A stretch of DNA of 60,771 nt, taken from the NCBI GenBank assembly GCA_019118245.1, contig DWZJ01000053.1, forward strand, positions 1 to 60,771, written 5' to 3'. The position numbers were made by a program, and so were the translations under genes. Shown piece after piece: positions 41,683 to 50,006 of this stretch (the first letter of the stretch is position 1; the number at the start of each line of letters is the position of its first letter). The notes under the pieces are model-generated. The model was not told where the DNA came from and searched no databases. It saw only the letters and a list, made by a program, of their open reading frames with translations. Source of the stretch: Candidatus Oscillibacter excrementigallinarum (lineage in GTDB: Bacteria; Bacillota; Clostridia; Oscillospirales; Oscillospiraceae).

Positions 41683-42681
41683 TCACTCTGTATAGCCGTA
41701 CAGGCCCCGGACGGACACCTCGCCGGACCGCACGCTCCGCACGGTGCCGTCCGCTGTCCGCACGACCAGGCCAAAATCCGCGTCGATGTCCAGCGCTTCC
41801 GCCGTCTCGCCGCCGCCTGGACCCAGCAGGCGCACGGTCCGGCCCAGGTTCACGCACCGGCGCCGGTACTCCGCCAGATAGGGCTCCAGCTCCCCCGCCG
41901 CCAGGGCCGCGTAGAGCTGGTCCACCTCCCGGATCACCTCCGCCGCCAAGGCGGGCCGTGACATGGGACGCCCCAGCGCCTGGGCCAGGGAGGTGGCGAT
42001 CTCCCGCACCTCGGGGTTGAAGTCCTCCGGCCGCTGGGAGACGTTGATGCCGATGCCCAGCACCAGGTCCTGCACCCGGCCCGTCTCCCCCTCCAGGGAT
42101 AGTTCTGTCAAAATGCCGCAGAGCTTCTTCCCCTCCAGCACCGGGTCATTGGGCCACTTCAGGCCGGGGCTGACCTTGCAGAGCCGCTCCACCGCCCGGC
42201 ACACCGCCACGCCGGCCATGGCCGTCACCGGGGACAGCCGCTCCGGCGGCAGGTTCGGCCGCAGCAGGGCCGTCAGGTAGATCCCCCGCCCCCCCGGGGA
42301 CTGGAAGCTCCGTCCCAGGCGGCCCCGCCCGGCGGTCTGGCGGTCCGCCACCACAACGGTGCCGTCCGCCGCGCCCTCCGCCGCCAGCTGCTTGGCATAG
42401 AGATTGGTGGAGTCCACCTCCTCCAGGCACACCAGCGTCCGGCCCACCCGGTCCGTCTCGCCCAGGAAGTGGCGGATCTCCGGCTCCGTCACCGCGTCCG
42501 GCGCCTCCAGCAGGCGGTATCCCAGGCCGGTACGGGCTTCCACCGTATAGCCCTCCCGCCGCAGGGCGTCCACCGCCTTCCAAATGGCGGTGCGGCTCAG
42601 TCCCAGACGGCGGCTGAGCTCCTCGCCGGAGACAAAGCCCTCCTGCTGCCGCAGCAGGGACAGAACTGCCTGTCGGCTCAT
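41683..42681 (-). CDS. birA: biotin operon repressor / biotin--[acetyl-CoA-carboxylase] ligase
   Basis: 332 residues: an N-terminal winged helix (about 1-60, LSRRLGLSRTAIWKAVDALR), the central ligase domain with GRGRLGRSF and KWPNDPVLEGKKLCGIL, and a small C-terminal SH3-like domain. It biotinylates carboxylase subunits and, with the HTH, can repress biotin genes. No biotin genes are in the window. The chromate transporter genes follow 23 bp downstream. Confidence 0.95.
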   Translation of the reverse strand: MSRQAVLSLLRQQEGFVSGEELSRRLGLSRTAIWKAVDALRREGYTVEARTGLGYRLLEAPDAVTEPEIRHFLGETDRVGRTLVCLEEVDSTNLYAKQLAAEGAADGTVVVADRQTAGRGRLGRSFQSPGGRGIYLTALLRPNLPPERLSPVTAMAGVAVCRAVERLCKVSPGLKWPNDPVLEGKKLCGILTELSLEGETGRVQDLVLGIGINVSQRPEDFNPEVREIATSLAQALGRPMSRPALAAEVIREVDQLYAALAAGELEPYLAEYRRRCVNLGRTVRLLGPGGGETAEALDIDADFGLVVRTADGTVRSVRSGEVSVRGLYGYTE

Positions 42682-42843
42682 GCGTCTCTCTCCTCTCCTG
42701 TGTCCATGCCCTTGAGTCTACCACGTTTTCCGCCGGTTGTAAACCGGGCCGTGTGCTCCGGCGGTCGGGCGGAAAACGGCGGACGGCGCCGCCCCCTGTC
42801 CGGGCGCCGCGCCGTCCATTTCTGACGTGGCCGTCTGTATCGT

Positions 42844-43278
42844 TCAAAGGGCAAGCAGCTCTTCCGCCCGGGACTCTCCGTACACCGGGATGCTCTGGGC
42901 CCGCAGCAGCTCCGCCGTGACGCCGTCCCCCGCCGTCAGCGTGCCGGTGAAGGTGCCGTCGTAGATCTCTCTGCTGCCGCAGGAGGGACTTCGCTCCTTC
43001 AAAAGCGCCGCTTCGCACCCCAGCAGGCGGCAGAGACGCAGGGCCTCCTCCGCGCCCCGGCGGTACTGGGCGGTGACATCGCCGCCCGCCCGGGTGACCA
43101 CCCGGTCTCCCCGCCGCTCTGATGGCGGCCGGGGCGTCGGGAGACCTCCCAGCTGCTCCGGGCAGACAGGCACCAGGGTGTGACGCTCCGCCAGGGCGGC
43201 GATCTGCGGCAGGGGTTTGGAGGCCCCGTCGTACCGGCACCGGCACCCCAGCAGGCAGGCAGAGATCAGGAACTTCAT
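42844..43278 (-). CDS. DUF523 family protein
   Basis: 144 residues with ISACLLGCRCRYDG at the N terminus, PVCPEQLGGLPTPRPP and LKERSPSCGSREIYDG: the DUF523 pattern, with conserved Cys that could ligate a metal cluster. Function is unknown. It follows the DUF3783 gene by 4 bp. The ~160 bp between it and birA contain GC-rich inverted repeats but no gene. Confidence 0.88.
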   Translation of the reverse strand: MKFLISACLLGCRCRYDGASKPLPQIAALAERHTLVPVCPEQLGGLPTPRPPSERRGDRVVTRAGGDVTAQYRRGAEEALRLCRLLGCEAALLKERSPSCGSREIYDGTFTGTLTAGDGVTAELLRAQSIPVYGESRAEELLAL

Positions 43279-43282
43279 CTCC

Positions 43283-43657
43283 TCACCGCCCGTTCATGGC
43301 CTGGTGCTCCCGCAGGAGCTCCTCGTGGAGCTTGATGGCGTTCCAGGTCCGGTTGTGCGGCGTCAGCACCGCTTTCAGACAGTCCGGGCCGATGCCCGCC
43401 TGACGCAGCGCCGGCAGCAGGGCGTCCATCTGATCCTCCAGGCCGCAGAATACCACCATCCGGCCCCCCAGAGGACCGCCGGTGAAGGGCAGCAGCGTGC
43501 CGGGGTCGTCGTCCAGGCCCGCCAGCACCGCCAGGGGCTTGTTGTAGTCCTGCCGGGCCACCGGCACCACCTCCGCCCCGAAGGGGCCGGCGGCGGCCGC
43601 AGCCGCCAGGATGGTGGGCAGCTCCTCAAAGCTGAACAGCAGCAGTTTTCCGCTCAT
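43283..43657 (-). CDS. DUF3783 domain protein
   Basis: 124 residues. The C-terminal half (MVVFCGLEDQMDALLPALRQAGI, then KAVLTPHNRTWNAIKLHEELLREH in parts) is the DUF3783 signature TPhN..W. The ATG at 43657 follows GAGGG at 6 bases. Probably one transcription unit with the DUF523 gene. Function unknown. Confidence 0.85.
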   Translation of the reverse strand: MSGKLLLFSFEELPTILAAAAAAGPFGAEVVPVARQDYNKPLAVLAGLDDDPGTLLPFTGGPLGGRMVVFCGLEDQMDALLPALRQAGIGPDCLKAVLTPHNRTWNAIKLHEELLREHQAMNGR

Positions 43658-43727
43658 GAACATCCCTCATTTCTCCATGGTTGCGCGGGCTCTCCCGCAT
43701 AAGGCGCGCCCCCTGTCCGGATGCCGC

Positions 43728-44243
43728 TCACGCCCTGCCGCCGGACCGGCGGGCATAGTCCCAGATGTCCAGCGTCCGCCCCTCCCGGCAGAAGGCGCCT
43801 GGGTGGACGGCGGTGCGGACGAACCCCAGCCGCTCCAGGATGCGAACGCTGGCGGTATTCTCCGCCACCGTATCCGCCAGCACCAGGGAGGGTCCCAGCT
43901 TCTCCAGCCGCTCCAGCGCCTCGCGGGCGGCGGCAAGTCCCAGGCCCCGGCCCCAGCAGGCGGACAGCAGCTGGTAGAACAGCCCATATGTCCCGGCGGC
44001 CGCGTCCACCGGCGGGCAGCCGGCCAGACCCAGGAATGCCGCTCCCTCCCGAATGGCGAAGACCGTGTAGGCGGGCAGCTCCCGCTGGTCGTCCAGCAGG
44101 CAGTCCAGCCGGTCCGCCGCCCCTGCCGCCGTGCAGGGGGCTGCGATATTGGTGTATCGGATCACCGCCGGATCGGCCCACAGGGCCGCTGTCTCCTTCC
44201 GATGCGCCCAGGACAAGGGCTCCAGCGTCAGGACCGGCGTCAT
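43728..44243 (-). CDS. GNAT-family N-acetyltransferase (RimJ/RimL type)
   Basis: 171 residues. The acetyl-CoA loop is seen as ACWGRGLGLAAAREALE and the C-terminal part as NTASVRILERLGFVRT, as in Acetyltransf_3 proteins that act on protein N-termini or drugs. The start overlaps the end of the Nudix gene (ATGA), so the two are coupled. Substrate unknown. Confidence 0.85.
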   Translation of the reverse strand: MTPVLTLEPLSWAHRKETAALWADPAVIRYTNIAAPCTAAGAADRLDCLLDDQRELPAYTVFAIREGAAFLGLAGCPPVDAAAGTYGLFYQLLSACWGRGLGLAAAREALERLEKLGPSLVLADTVAENTASVRILERLGFVRTAVHPGAFCREGRTLDIWDYARRSGGRA

Positions 44244-44707
44244 ACGATCGATCTCCCGTTCAGTACCGCCTCCATCAGCCGGTCTCCCTGATACCGGAGC
44301 TTCAGGGAGAAGAAGGGGGCATCCCGCTCCAGCAGGTCCAAAAAGATCTTGTCTCCCTCCCACATGGGCAGCTTCCGCAGGTCCGCCTTGGGGATCCAGG
44401 CCAGTTCCCCCTCCTCGCAGGGATGGGGCGTACCGGTCCAGCCGGTGGCGGTGAAGAGGTGCATATACTCTGTGGGGGCCTCATTGGACACGAAGGTCAC
44501 CAGCCCCCGGTAGCGGTAGTCCGTCAGGGTCAGGCCCGTCTCCTCCCAGGTCTCCCGGAGGATGCAGTCCTCGGGGCTCTCCCCCTCCTCGAACTTGCCG
44601 CCCACGCCGATCCACTTGTCGTGGTTCAGGTCGCCCTTCTTTTTCACCCGGTGGAGCATCAGATAATCGTCTCCCCGCTCCAGGTAGCACAGGGTGGAGT
44701 TGACCAT
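44240..44707 (-). CDS. Nudix hydrolase, MutT/8-oxo-dGTPase type
   Basis: 155 residues with a complete Nudix box GKFEEGESPEDCILRETWEETGL-like pattern: G(x5)E at GKFEEGE, then RETWEETGL. The N terminus LCYLERGDDYLMLHRVKKKGDLNHDKWIG resembles the clostridial MutT/MTH1 group that hydrolyses oxidised purine nucleotides. It heads a two-gene unit with the GNAT gene and diverges from the TipA-type regulator. Confidence 0.9.
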   Translation of the reverse strand: MVNSTLCYLERGDDYLMLHRVKKKGDLNHDKWIGVGGKFEEGESPEDCILRETWEETGLTLTDYRYRGLVTFVSNEAPTEYMHLFTATGWTGTPHPCEEGELAWIPKADLRKLPMWEGDKIFLDLLERDAPFFSLKLRYQGDRLMEAVLNGRSIV

Positions 44708-44801
44708 GGGCGGCCCCCCTTTCGCAGCTTATGAAATGGTGTTATTCTATTATAGACCTTTCGCGCCGAAAAAGAAACCCCCGGTTTTTTTCAAAAACCT
44801 C

Positions 44802-44832
44802 TTGACCTTGCCGCAGCGTCAACCGTTATACT
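44802..44832 (+). promoter_or_regulatory. MerR-type promoter with a 19-bp spacer and dyad operator
   Basis: TTGACC (44802-44807), 19-bp spacer, TATACT (44827-44832). The spacer carries a dyad, TTGAC..GTCAA (44802-44822). Over-long spacers with a dyad between -35 and -10 are the mark of promoters activated by MerR-family proteins, so autoregulation by the next gene is expected. Confidence 0.75.
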
Positions 44833-44855
44833 CCAGATCGACAGGAGGGATCACC

Positions 44856-45617
44856 ATGGAATACACCGTCAAGGCGCTGGCGGAGCTGGCCGGCGTCACC
44901 CCAAGGACTCTGCGCTGGTACGACCAGACGGGGCTGCTGAAGCCCCTGCGGACCACGGAGGCCGGATACCGCCTCTACGGTCCAAAGCAGCTGGACCGGC
45001 TGCAGGACATCCTATTCTACCGGGAACTGGGGCTGGACCTGGCCTCCATCCGGGCCATCCTGGACGATCCGGCCTTTGACCGCCAGGCGGCGCTGCAGAG
45101 CCACCTGACGGAGCTGAAGGCCCGCCGGGCCCGGCTGGACGATCTGATCCTGACTGTCCAGCGGACCATTGACGACATCAAAGGAGGAACGAAAATGACC
45201 GATCAGGAGAAATTTGAGGCGTTCAAGCGCAATGCCGTCGCCGCCATGGAGGCCGCCCACGGTGCCGAGAGCCGGAAGAAGTACGGGGACGCGGAGGTGG
45301 ACCGGGCCAACGCCTGCGTCCTGGCTCTGACCCAAGAGGAGTACACGGCATGGAAGGCTCTGGGGGATGAGATCCTCCAGGCCCTGGCCGCCGCCGTGCA
45401 GGCGGGCGCGGACCCCGCCGGGCCGGAGGGACAGCGGGTCGCCGTTCTCCACCGGCGGTGGCTGTCCTACTCCTGGGAGGCGTACACGCCCCAGGCCCAC
45501 GCGGGGCTGGCGGAGCTGTACGTGTCTGACCCCAGGTTCACCGCCTATTACGACCGGGAGGTCTCCGGCTGCGCGGCATTCCTGCGGGATGCCGTCCGGG
45601 CCTACACCGGCGCATAA
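44856..45617 (+). CDS. MerR-family regulator with TipAS drug-sensing domain (TipA-like)
   Basis: 253 residues. The N-terminal MerR winged helix (about 1-70) has YTVKALAELAGVTPRTLRWYDQTGLL (in parts) and AGYRLYGPKQL; a coiled coil follows (about 75-110). The C-terminal domain (about 114-253) is TipAS-like, ending SDPRFTAYYDREVSGCAAFLRDAV. Such proteins bind thiopeptides or other drugs and activate their own promoter. Inside the gene, AAGGAGG (45181-45187) precedes an in-frame ATG at 45195, which could yield the sensing domain alone. Confidence 0.92.
   Translation: MEYTVKALAELAGVTPRTLRWYDQTGLLKPLRTTEAGYRLYGPKQLDRLQDILFYRELGLDLASIRAILDDPAFDRQAALQSHLTELKARRARLDDLILTVQRTIDDIKGGTKMTDQEKFEAFKRNAVAAMEAAHGAESRKKYGDAEVDRANACVLALTQEEYTAWKALGDEILQALAAAVQAGADPAGPEGQRVAVLHRRWLSYSWEAYTPQAHAGLAELYVSDPRFTAYYDREVSGCAAFLRDAVRAYTGA
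45195..45617 (+). CDS. possible internal product: free TipAS domain from an in-frame internal start
   Basis: The SD-like AAAGGAGG encodes the linker residues of the full-length protein and lies 7 bases before ATG 45195 in the same frame. Translation from here would give a 140-residue drug-binding domain with no DNA-binding part. In Streptomyces the tipA gene makes TipAL and TipAS in just this way. Here it is inferred from the sequence alone. Confidence 0.6.
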   Translation: MTDQEKFEAFKRNAVAAMEAAHGAESRKKYGDAEVDRANACVLALTQEEYTAWKALGDEILQALAAAVQAGADPAGPEGQRVAVLHRRWLSYSWEAYTPQAHAGLAELYVSDPRFTAYYDREVSGCAAFLRDAVRAYTGA

Positions 45618-45622
45618 GAAAA

Positions 45623-45658
45623 CAGGGCCGCCCGTCAACGGGCGGCCCTGCCGCTTTG
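45623..45658. terminator. terminator between the TipA-like and P-type ATPase genes
   Basis: CAGGGCCGCCCG tcaa CGGGCGGCCCTG, a perfect 12-bp stem between convergent genes; T-run modest. Confidence 0.75.
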
Positions 45659-45670
45659 ATTGGGAGAGAT

Positions 45671-48259
45671 TTACTTCCTGCCCATGCTGCGGATGGCTTT
45701 CAGGATCTGGATGACCACCATGGAGCCGAAGGCCAGCCCCACAATGCAGCCCACCAGACCGGCGGACAGCTCCGCCACCTGGAACAGGGGCTCCAGCGGC
45801 GGGATCAGCAGCACCGCCGTCAGCAGCAGCGCGCCGATGGCAAAGGCGCCCAGCAGGAACTTGTTGTTCCAGAAGGCCCGGGTGAAGATCACCGGACGGC
45901 CGGACTTGCAGTTGAAGCCGTGGAACAGGCGGCTCAGGCACAAGGTGGCAAAGGCCATGGTGCTGGCCACCGCGGCGCCGCCGTTGGCCAGGCCGATGTG
46001 GAAGGCGATGATGGTGGCCAGGGCGATCACCAGGCCCTCCGTGCCCACGCTGATCTGGAAGGGCTTTGTCAGGATTCCCTCGTGGCGGGGACGGGGCTTC
46101 TCCCGCATCACCGCGTCGCTGTGGGGCTCCAAGCCCAGCGCGATGGCGGGCAGGGAGTCCGTCAGCAGGTTGATGAACAGCAGGTGCACCGCCGCGAAGG
46201 GCACCGGCAGGCCCACCAGAGAGGCGTACAGCACCGTCAGGATGCCCGCCGTGTTGCCGGAGAGCAGGAACTGGATGGCCTTCTTGATGTTTGCGTAGAC
46301 GTTCCGGCCGTTCTTGACGGCCTGGACGATGGTGGCGAAGTTGTCGTCCGTCAGCACCATGCCGGCGGCGTCCTTGGCCACCTCGGTGCCGGTGATGCCC
46401 ATGGCCACGCCGATGTCCGCCTGCTTCAGGGCCGGGGCGTCGTTGACGCCGTCGCCGGTCATGGCCACCAGGTTGCCCCGCTCCTGCCAGGCCCGGACGA
46501 TGCGGATCTTATGCTCCGGGGACACCCGGGCGTACACACTGACCTTGGGCACAAACTCCCGCAGCTCGTCGTCGCTCATGGACTCGATGACGGCGCCCTC
46601 CACGGCCTCGGTGCCAGGGGTCAGGATGCCGATCTCCCTTGCGATGGCGGAGGCGGTGACCTTGTGGTCGCCGGTGATCATGATGGGCCGGATGCCGGCG
46701 GCGATGCACTCGCTGACTGCGGCCTTGGACTCCTCCCGGGGCGGGTCCATCATGGCGATGAGGCCCAGGAACTGGAGGTCCTTCTCATCCTCCAGGCCGA
46801 TGGCGGGGGCGGTCAGCATCCGCTTGCCGAAGGCCAGCACCCGCAGGCCCTGCTGGGACAACTCCTCGTTCACCCGCTCGATCTCCGCCTTCTCCTCCTG
46901 GGAGAGACGGGTGCGGTCCAGCATCACGTCCACGGCGCCCTTGGTCAGCATGGTCAGGCCGTCGGACAGCTGGTGGACCGTGCTCATCAGCTTCCGGTCG
47001 GAGTCAAAGGGCAGCTCCGCCAGGCGGGGGTACTTGCCCCGCACGTCCGCCTCGTCGAAGCCGTAGCCCTCGCCCAGGCGCACCAGAGCGGTCTCGGTGG
47101 GGTCGCCCACCTCGCCGGACTCGTTCACCGTGGCGTCGCTGCACAGCAGGGCGGCCCGCAGCAGCTCCCGCTGGTCCGGCCGGGAGAAGTCCGCCCCGTC
47201 CGCCGGGATGATCTGGCCCCCGGCATAGAGCTTTTTCACGGTCATCTTGTTCTGGGTCAGGGTGCCGGTCTTATCGGAGCAGATGACGGATACGCTGCCC
47301 AGGCCCTCCACCGCCTGGAGCTTGCGGATGATGGCGTGCTCCTTGGCCATCTTCTGGGTGCCGAAGGACAGCACGATGGTGACGATGGAGCTGAGGGCCT
47401 CCGGAATGGCGGCCACAGCCAGAGCCACGGCGAAGAGGAAGGCGTTCATCACATCCTCGCCCCGGACGAACACGCTGACGGCGAAGAGGATGGCGCAGAT
47501 GATCAAAATGCCGATGGAGAGCTTGCGGCCGAACTGGTCCAGGCTCACCTGGAGGGGGGTCTTCTTCTCCTCCGTGCTCTTCAGCAGGGCGGCGATCTTG
47601 CCCATCTCCGTGTTCATGCCGGTGGCGGTCACCAGGAACCGGGCCCGGCCGTAGGTGACGAAGCAGCCGGAGAACACCATGTTCCTCCGGTCGCCCAGGG
47701 GCACGTCGCCATCGATCTCCTCCAGGTCCTTCTCCACCGGCAGGCTCTCGCCGGTGAGGGCGCTCTCGGCGCATTTCAGGCTGGCGCACTCCAGCAGGCG
47801 GCCGTCGGCGCAGATGGAGTCGCCGGCCTCCAGCACCACCACGTCGCCCACGGTGACCTCCCGGCCGGGGATCTGGACCACCTGGCCGTCCCGCACCACC
47901 TTGGCGGTGGGGGCGGACATCTGCTTCAGGCTGTCCAGGGACGCGGCGGCCTTCACCGTCTGCACGGTGCCCAGGATGGCGTTCATGGTGATGACCGCCA
48001 GGATGACCACGGCGCTCTCCACGTCGTCCAGCATGGCGGAGACGACGGCCGCCAGGATCAGGATGATCACCAAAAAGTCCGCGAACTGTTCCAGGAAGAT
48101 CCGCGGGACGCTCTTCTTTCCGCCCTCCTGCAGCTCGTTGGGGCCGTATTGTTCCAGGCGGCGGGCGGCCTCCGCGCCGGTCAGGCCCTCCGGGGTGCTG
48201 TCCAGCTCCTGGAACAGCTCCTCCCGGCTCTTCTGCCAGATGGTCTTTTCCGTCTTCAT
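45671..48259 (-). CDS. P-type cation ATPase (type II), probable Mn2+ or Ca2+ exporter
   Basis: 862 residues. It has an N-terminal cation ATPase domain, TGES in the actuator domain (LTGESLPVEKD), the phosphorylated Asp in CSDKTGTLTQNK, GDGVNDAPAL, and ten membrane helices. The M4 site reads AIPEALSSIV where Ca2+-ATPases usually have PEGLP, so the Glu is kept but the following residues differ. The gene is controlled by a yybP-ykoY riboswitch, which senses Mn2+, so Mn2+ export is the best guess. The ATG at 48259 (MKTEKTIWQKS) follows AGAGGGAG. Confidence 0.92.
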   Translation of the reverse strand: MKTEKTIWQKSREELFQELDSTPEGLTGAEAARRLEQYGPNELQEGGKKSVPRIFLEQFADFLVIILILAAVVSAMLDDVESAVVILAVITMNAILGTVQTVKAAASLDSLKQMSAPTAKVVRDGQVVQIPGREVTVGDVVVLEAGDSICADGRLLECASLKCAESALTGESLPVEKDLEEIDGDVPLGDRRNMVFSGCFVTYGRARFLVTATGMNTEMGKIAALLKSTEEKKTPLQVSLDQFGRKLSIGILIICAILFAVSVFVRGEDVMNAFLFAVALAVAAIPEALSSIVTIVLSFGTQKMAKEHAIIRKLQAVEGLGSVSVICSDKTGTLTQNKMTVKKLYAGGQIIPADGADFSRPDQRELLRAALLCSDATVNESGEVGDPTETALVRLGEGYGFDEADVRGKYPRLAELPFDSDRKLMSTVHQLSDGLTMLTKGAVDVMLDRTRLSQEEKAEIERVNEELSQQGLRVLAFGKRMLTAPAIGLEDEKDLQFLGLIAMMDPPREESKAAVSECIAAGIRPIMITGDHKVTASAIAREIGILTPGTEAVEGAVIESMSDDELREFVPKVSVYARVSPEHKIRIVRAWQERGNLVAMTGDGVNDAPALKQADIGVAMGITGTEVAKDAAGMVLTDDNFATIVQAVKNGRNVYANIKKAIQFLLSGNTAGILTVLYASLVGLPVPFAAVHLLFINLLTDSLPAIALGLEPHSDAVMREKPRPRHEGILTKPFQISVGTEGLVIALATIIAFHIGLANGGAAVASTMAFATLCLSRLFHGFNCKSGRPVIFTRAFWNNKFLLGAFAIGALLLTAVLLIPPLEPLFQVAELSAGLVGCIVGLAFGSMVVIQILKAIRSMGRK

Positions 48260-48285
48260 AAAACTCCCTCTTTCCGACAAGACGC

Positions 48286-48336
48286 AAAAAAGACGAGACT
48301 TTTGCGTCAATGCCTTTGCATTGATACAAAAGTCTC
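48286..48336 (-). terminator. riboswitch-controlled terminator before the P-type ATPase
   Basis: Minus strand: GAGACTTTTGTATCAATGC, loop AAAG, near-perfect complement GCATTGACGCAAAAGTCTC, then GTC and six T. The left arm is also the 3' strand of the riboswitch closing stem, so the two structures exclude each other. Confidence 0.85.
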
Positions 48337-48421
48337 GCCGTTTCAACCCGAAGCGGGGCCGAAGCCCGTACTGACGCCGTTGGGTACACAATCAAATGTG
48401 CCAGCTACTCCCTTTTGGTAT
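48327..48421 (-). promoter_or_regulatory. yybP-ykoY (Mn2+) riboswitch aptamer
   Basis: Read on the minus strand, the leader contains the conserved AAAAGGGAGTAGC (GGGAGTA core), then GCGTCAGTACGGG, then GCTTCGGGTTGAAACGGCGAGAC with the closing arm GACTTTTG (each part below 20 bases where it is conserved). These are the hallmark blocks of the yybP-ykoY class in the right order. It starts at the predicted transcription start and leads into a terminator, so Mn2+ binding should favour read-through. Confidence 0.9.
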
Positions 48422-48428
48422 GGAAGGC

Positions 48429-48457
48429 ACTATACACCAGTTTTCCCAGGTTGTCAA
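48429..48457 (-). promoter_or_regulatory. promoter of the riboswitch-ATPase transcript
   Basis: Minus strand TTGACA (48457-48452), 17-bp spacer, TATAGT (48434-48429). Confidence 0.75.
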
Positions 48458-48476
48458 TCCCTAAACTGTAAATTTT

Positions 48477-49814
48477 TCAAGTCCGCCGGCGGTCGAACAG
48501 CCAGCCGATGCCCATGACCACGGCATACACCGCCAGATAGTACAGCACCGTTACCCCATATCCGGCAAAGGCCGCGTACACCATGAAGCCGCAGCTGCAC
48601 AGTGCCAGGGCCGGCATGACGAACCGCCGGAAGGGGGGCAGGTCCGTGCTCTTCCGCATGAACTGAATGAACATGGGCACATACATTCCGTACAGGGTGA
48701 TGATGGGCAGCTCCGAGGAGTCGAAGCTGAAAGGGCCGAACCAGGGGCCTCCCACGTTGGCACCGTAGAAGTACACCAGCCACAGGGCGGAGAGGCCCAG
48801 GCTGGCCAGGGCGGAGTTGCCCGCCATGTGGGTCACCGGGTCCACCTGCCGGAACAGCTCCGGCGCAGGTCCCTCATTCCGGACCGCCAGGGCGTACAGC
48901 CCCCGGCAGCAGGAGAGGGTCAGACCGTTCAGGGTCCCCAGACAGGAGATGACGATCAGCACGAACACCACCGTGCCCGCCGTCTCCCCGAACACCCGCT
49001 GGAAGGCCATCTTGGCCGCCGCCTCGCCGCTGGCCATCAGCTCCTCTGTGGTCACCGCGCCGGTGAGGCCGATGTAATAGAGGATATAGGTGACCACCAC
49101 GATGAAGGCCCCCGCCACCAGGGCCCGGGGCAGCGTCCGCTTGGCGTCCCGCAGCTCTGAGTTGATGGAGGTGGCCAGGATCCACCCCTCATAGGCGAAG
49201 GCCACCGCCACGGTGGAGGCCATCAGCCCCTCCCCGGTGGAGAGGGCGCCGGAGCTCATGGCGGTGAAGTTTTCCGCCATGCGGCCGTTCATCAGACCCA
49301 CCGCCGCGCCGCAGACGGCCATCAGGGCCAAGGGGATCATCTTGATGACGGTGGTGGACACCTGGAACTTGCCCGCCAGCCGGGGGGCCAGGGCGTTGAG
49401 CACGTGGTCCAGGCACAGCATGGCCCCGGCGATGGTCATGCAGGCGCCGCCGGTGATGTCCCACCCCAGCAGCACACAGAAGTACCGGGCGGAGATCCAG
49501 GCCAGGGCGGACACCAGACAGGGGGTATACAGCACCGCCATGAACCATCCCACGTAGTAGGCGTACCGCCGGCCCACGGTGGCCTCGGCATAGTCCACCA
49601 GGCCGCTGACCTTTTCATACCGGGTGGCCATGGTGGCGAACACATAGGAGCAGATGATCATAATGGCGCCCACGATCCCCCAGGCCAGGATGCCCAGGGG
49701 CATATTGCCCTGGGTGGCCTGAAGGACCTTTTCCGCCTTGAAAAACACGCCGGAGCCGATGACGATCCCCACCACCATGCAGATGGCGGTGGGCAGGCCG
49801 TACCGCTTTTCCAT
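48477..49814 (-). CDS. APC-superfamily amino acid permease
   Basis: 445 residues with about twelve helices. It has the GxG(I)F substrate loop as VIGSGVFFKAEKVLQ near the N terminus and AFAYEGWILATSINSEL in helix 6, as in L-type amino acid exchangers. No companion enzyme gives away the substrate. It ends close to the promoter of the riboswitch-ATPase transcript. RBS is GGGGAGGA. Confidence 0.9.
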   Translation of the reverse strand: MEKRYGLPTAICMVVGIVIGSGVFFKAEKVLQATQGNMPLGILAWGIVGAIMIICSYVFATMATRYEKVSGLVDYAEATVGRRYAYYVGWFMAVLYTPCLVSALAWISARYFCVLLGWDITGGACMTIAGAMLCLDHVLNALAPRLAGKFQVSTTVIKMIPLALMAVCGAAVGLMNGRMAENFTAMSSGALSTGEGLMASTVAVAFAYEGWILATSINSELRDAKRTLPRALVAGAFIVVVTYILYYIGLTGAVTTEELMASGEAAAKMAFQRVFGETAGTVVFVLIVISCLGTLNGLTLSCCRGLYALAVRNEGPAPELFRQVDPVTHMAGNSALASLGLSALWLVYFYGANVGGPWFGPFSFDSSELPIITLYGMYVPMFIQFMRKSTDLPPFRRFVMPALALCSCGFMVYAAFAGYGVTVLYYLAVYAVVMGIGWLFDRRRT

Positions 49815-49875
49815 GGTCCTCCCCTTTCCCGATCAAACGCTTTACTGTGATGCGCCCCGAATGGGCAGTAGAAGA

Positions 49876-49904
49876 AGGATATCACACTCCTGCACAAATT
49901 GCAA
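49876..49904 (-). promoter_or_regulatory. promoter of the APC permease gene
   Basis: Minus strand TTGCAA (49904-49899), 17-bp spacer, TATCCT (49881-49876). Confidence 0.6.
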
Positions 49905-49936
49905 TCTATTTTCTGCGGATCTCGACAGCAATATGC

Positions 49937-49966
49937 AAAAAGGCGCTCCCCAAAATGGGGAGCGTC
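49937..49966 (-). terminator. terminator of yjbQ
   Basis: Minus strand GGACGCTCCCCA..GGGGAGCGCC followed by five T. Confidence 0.82.
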
Positions 49967-50006
49967 CGCTGGATTTGTCGGGCGTCTGTTCCGCAGCAGA
50001 TTTCGC

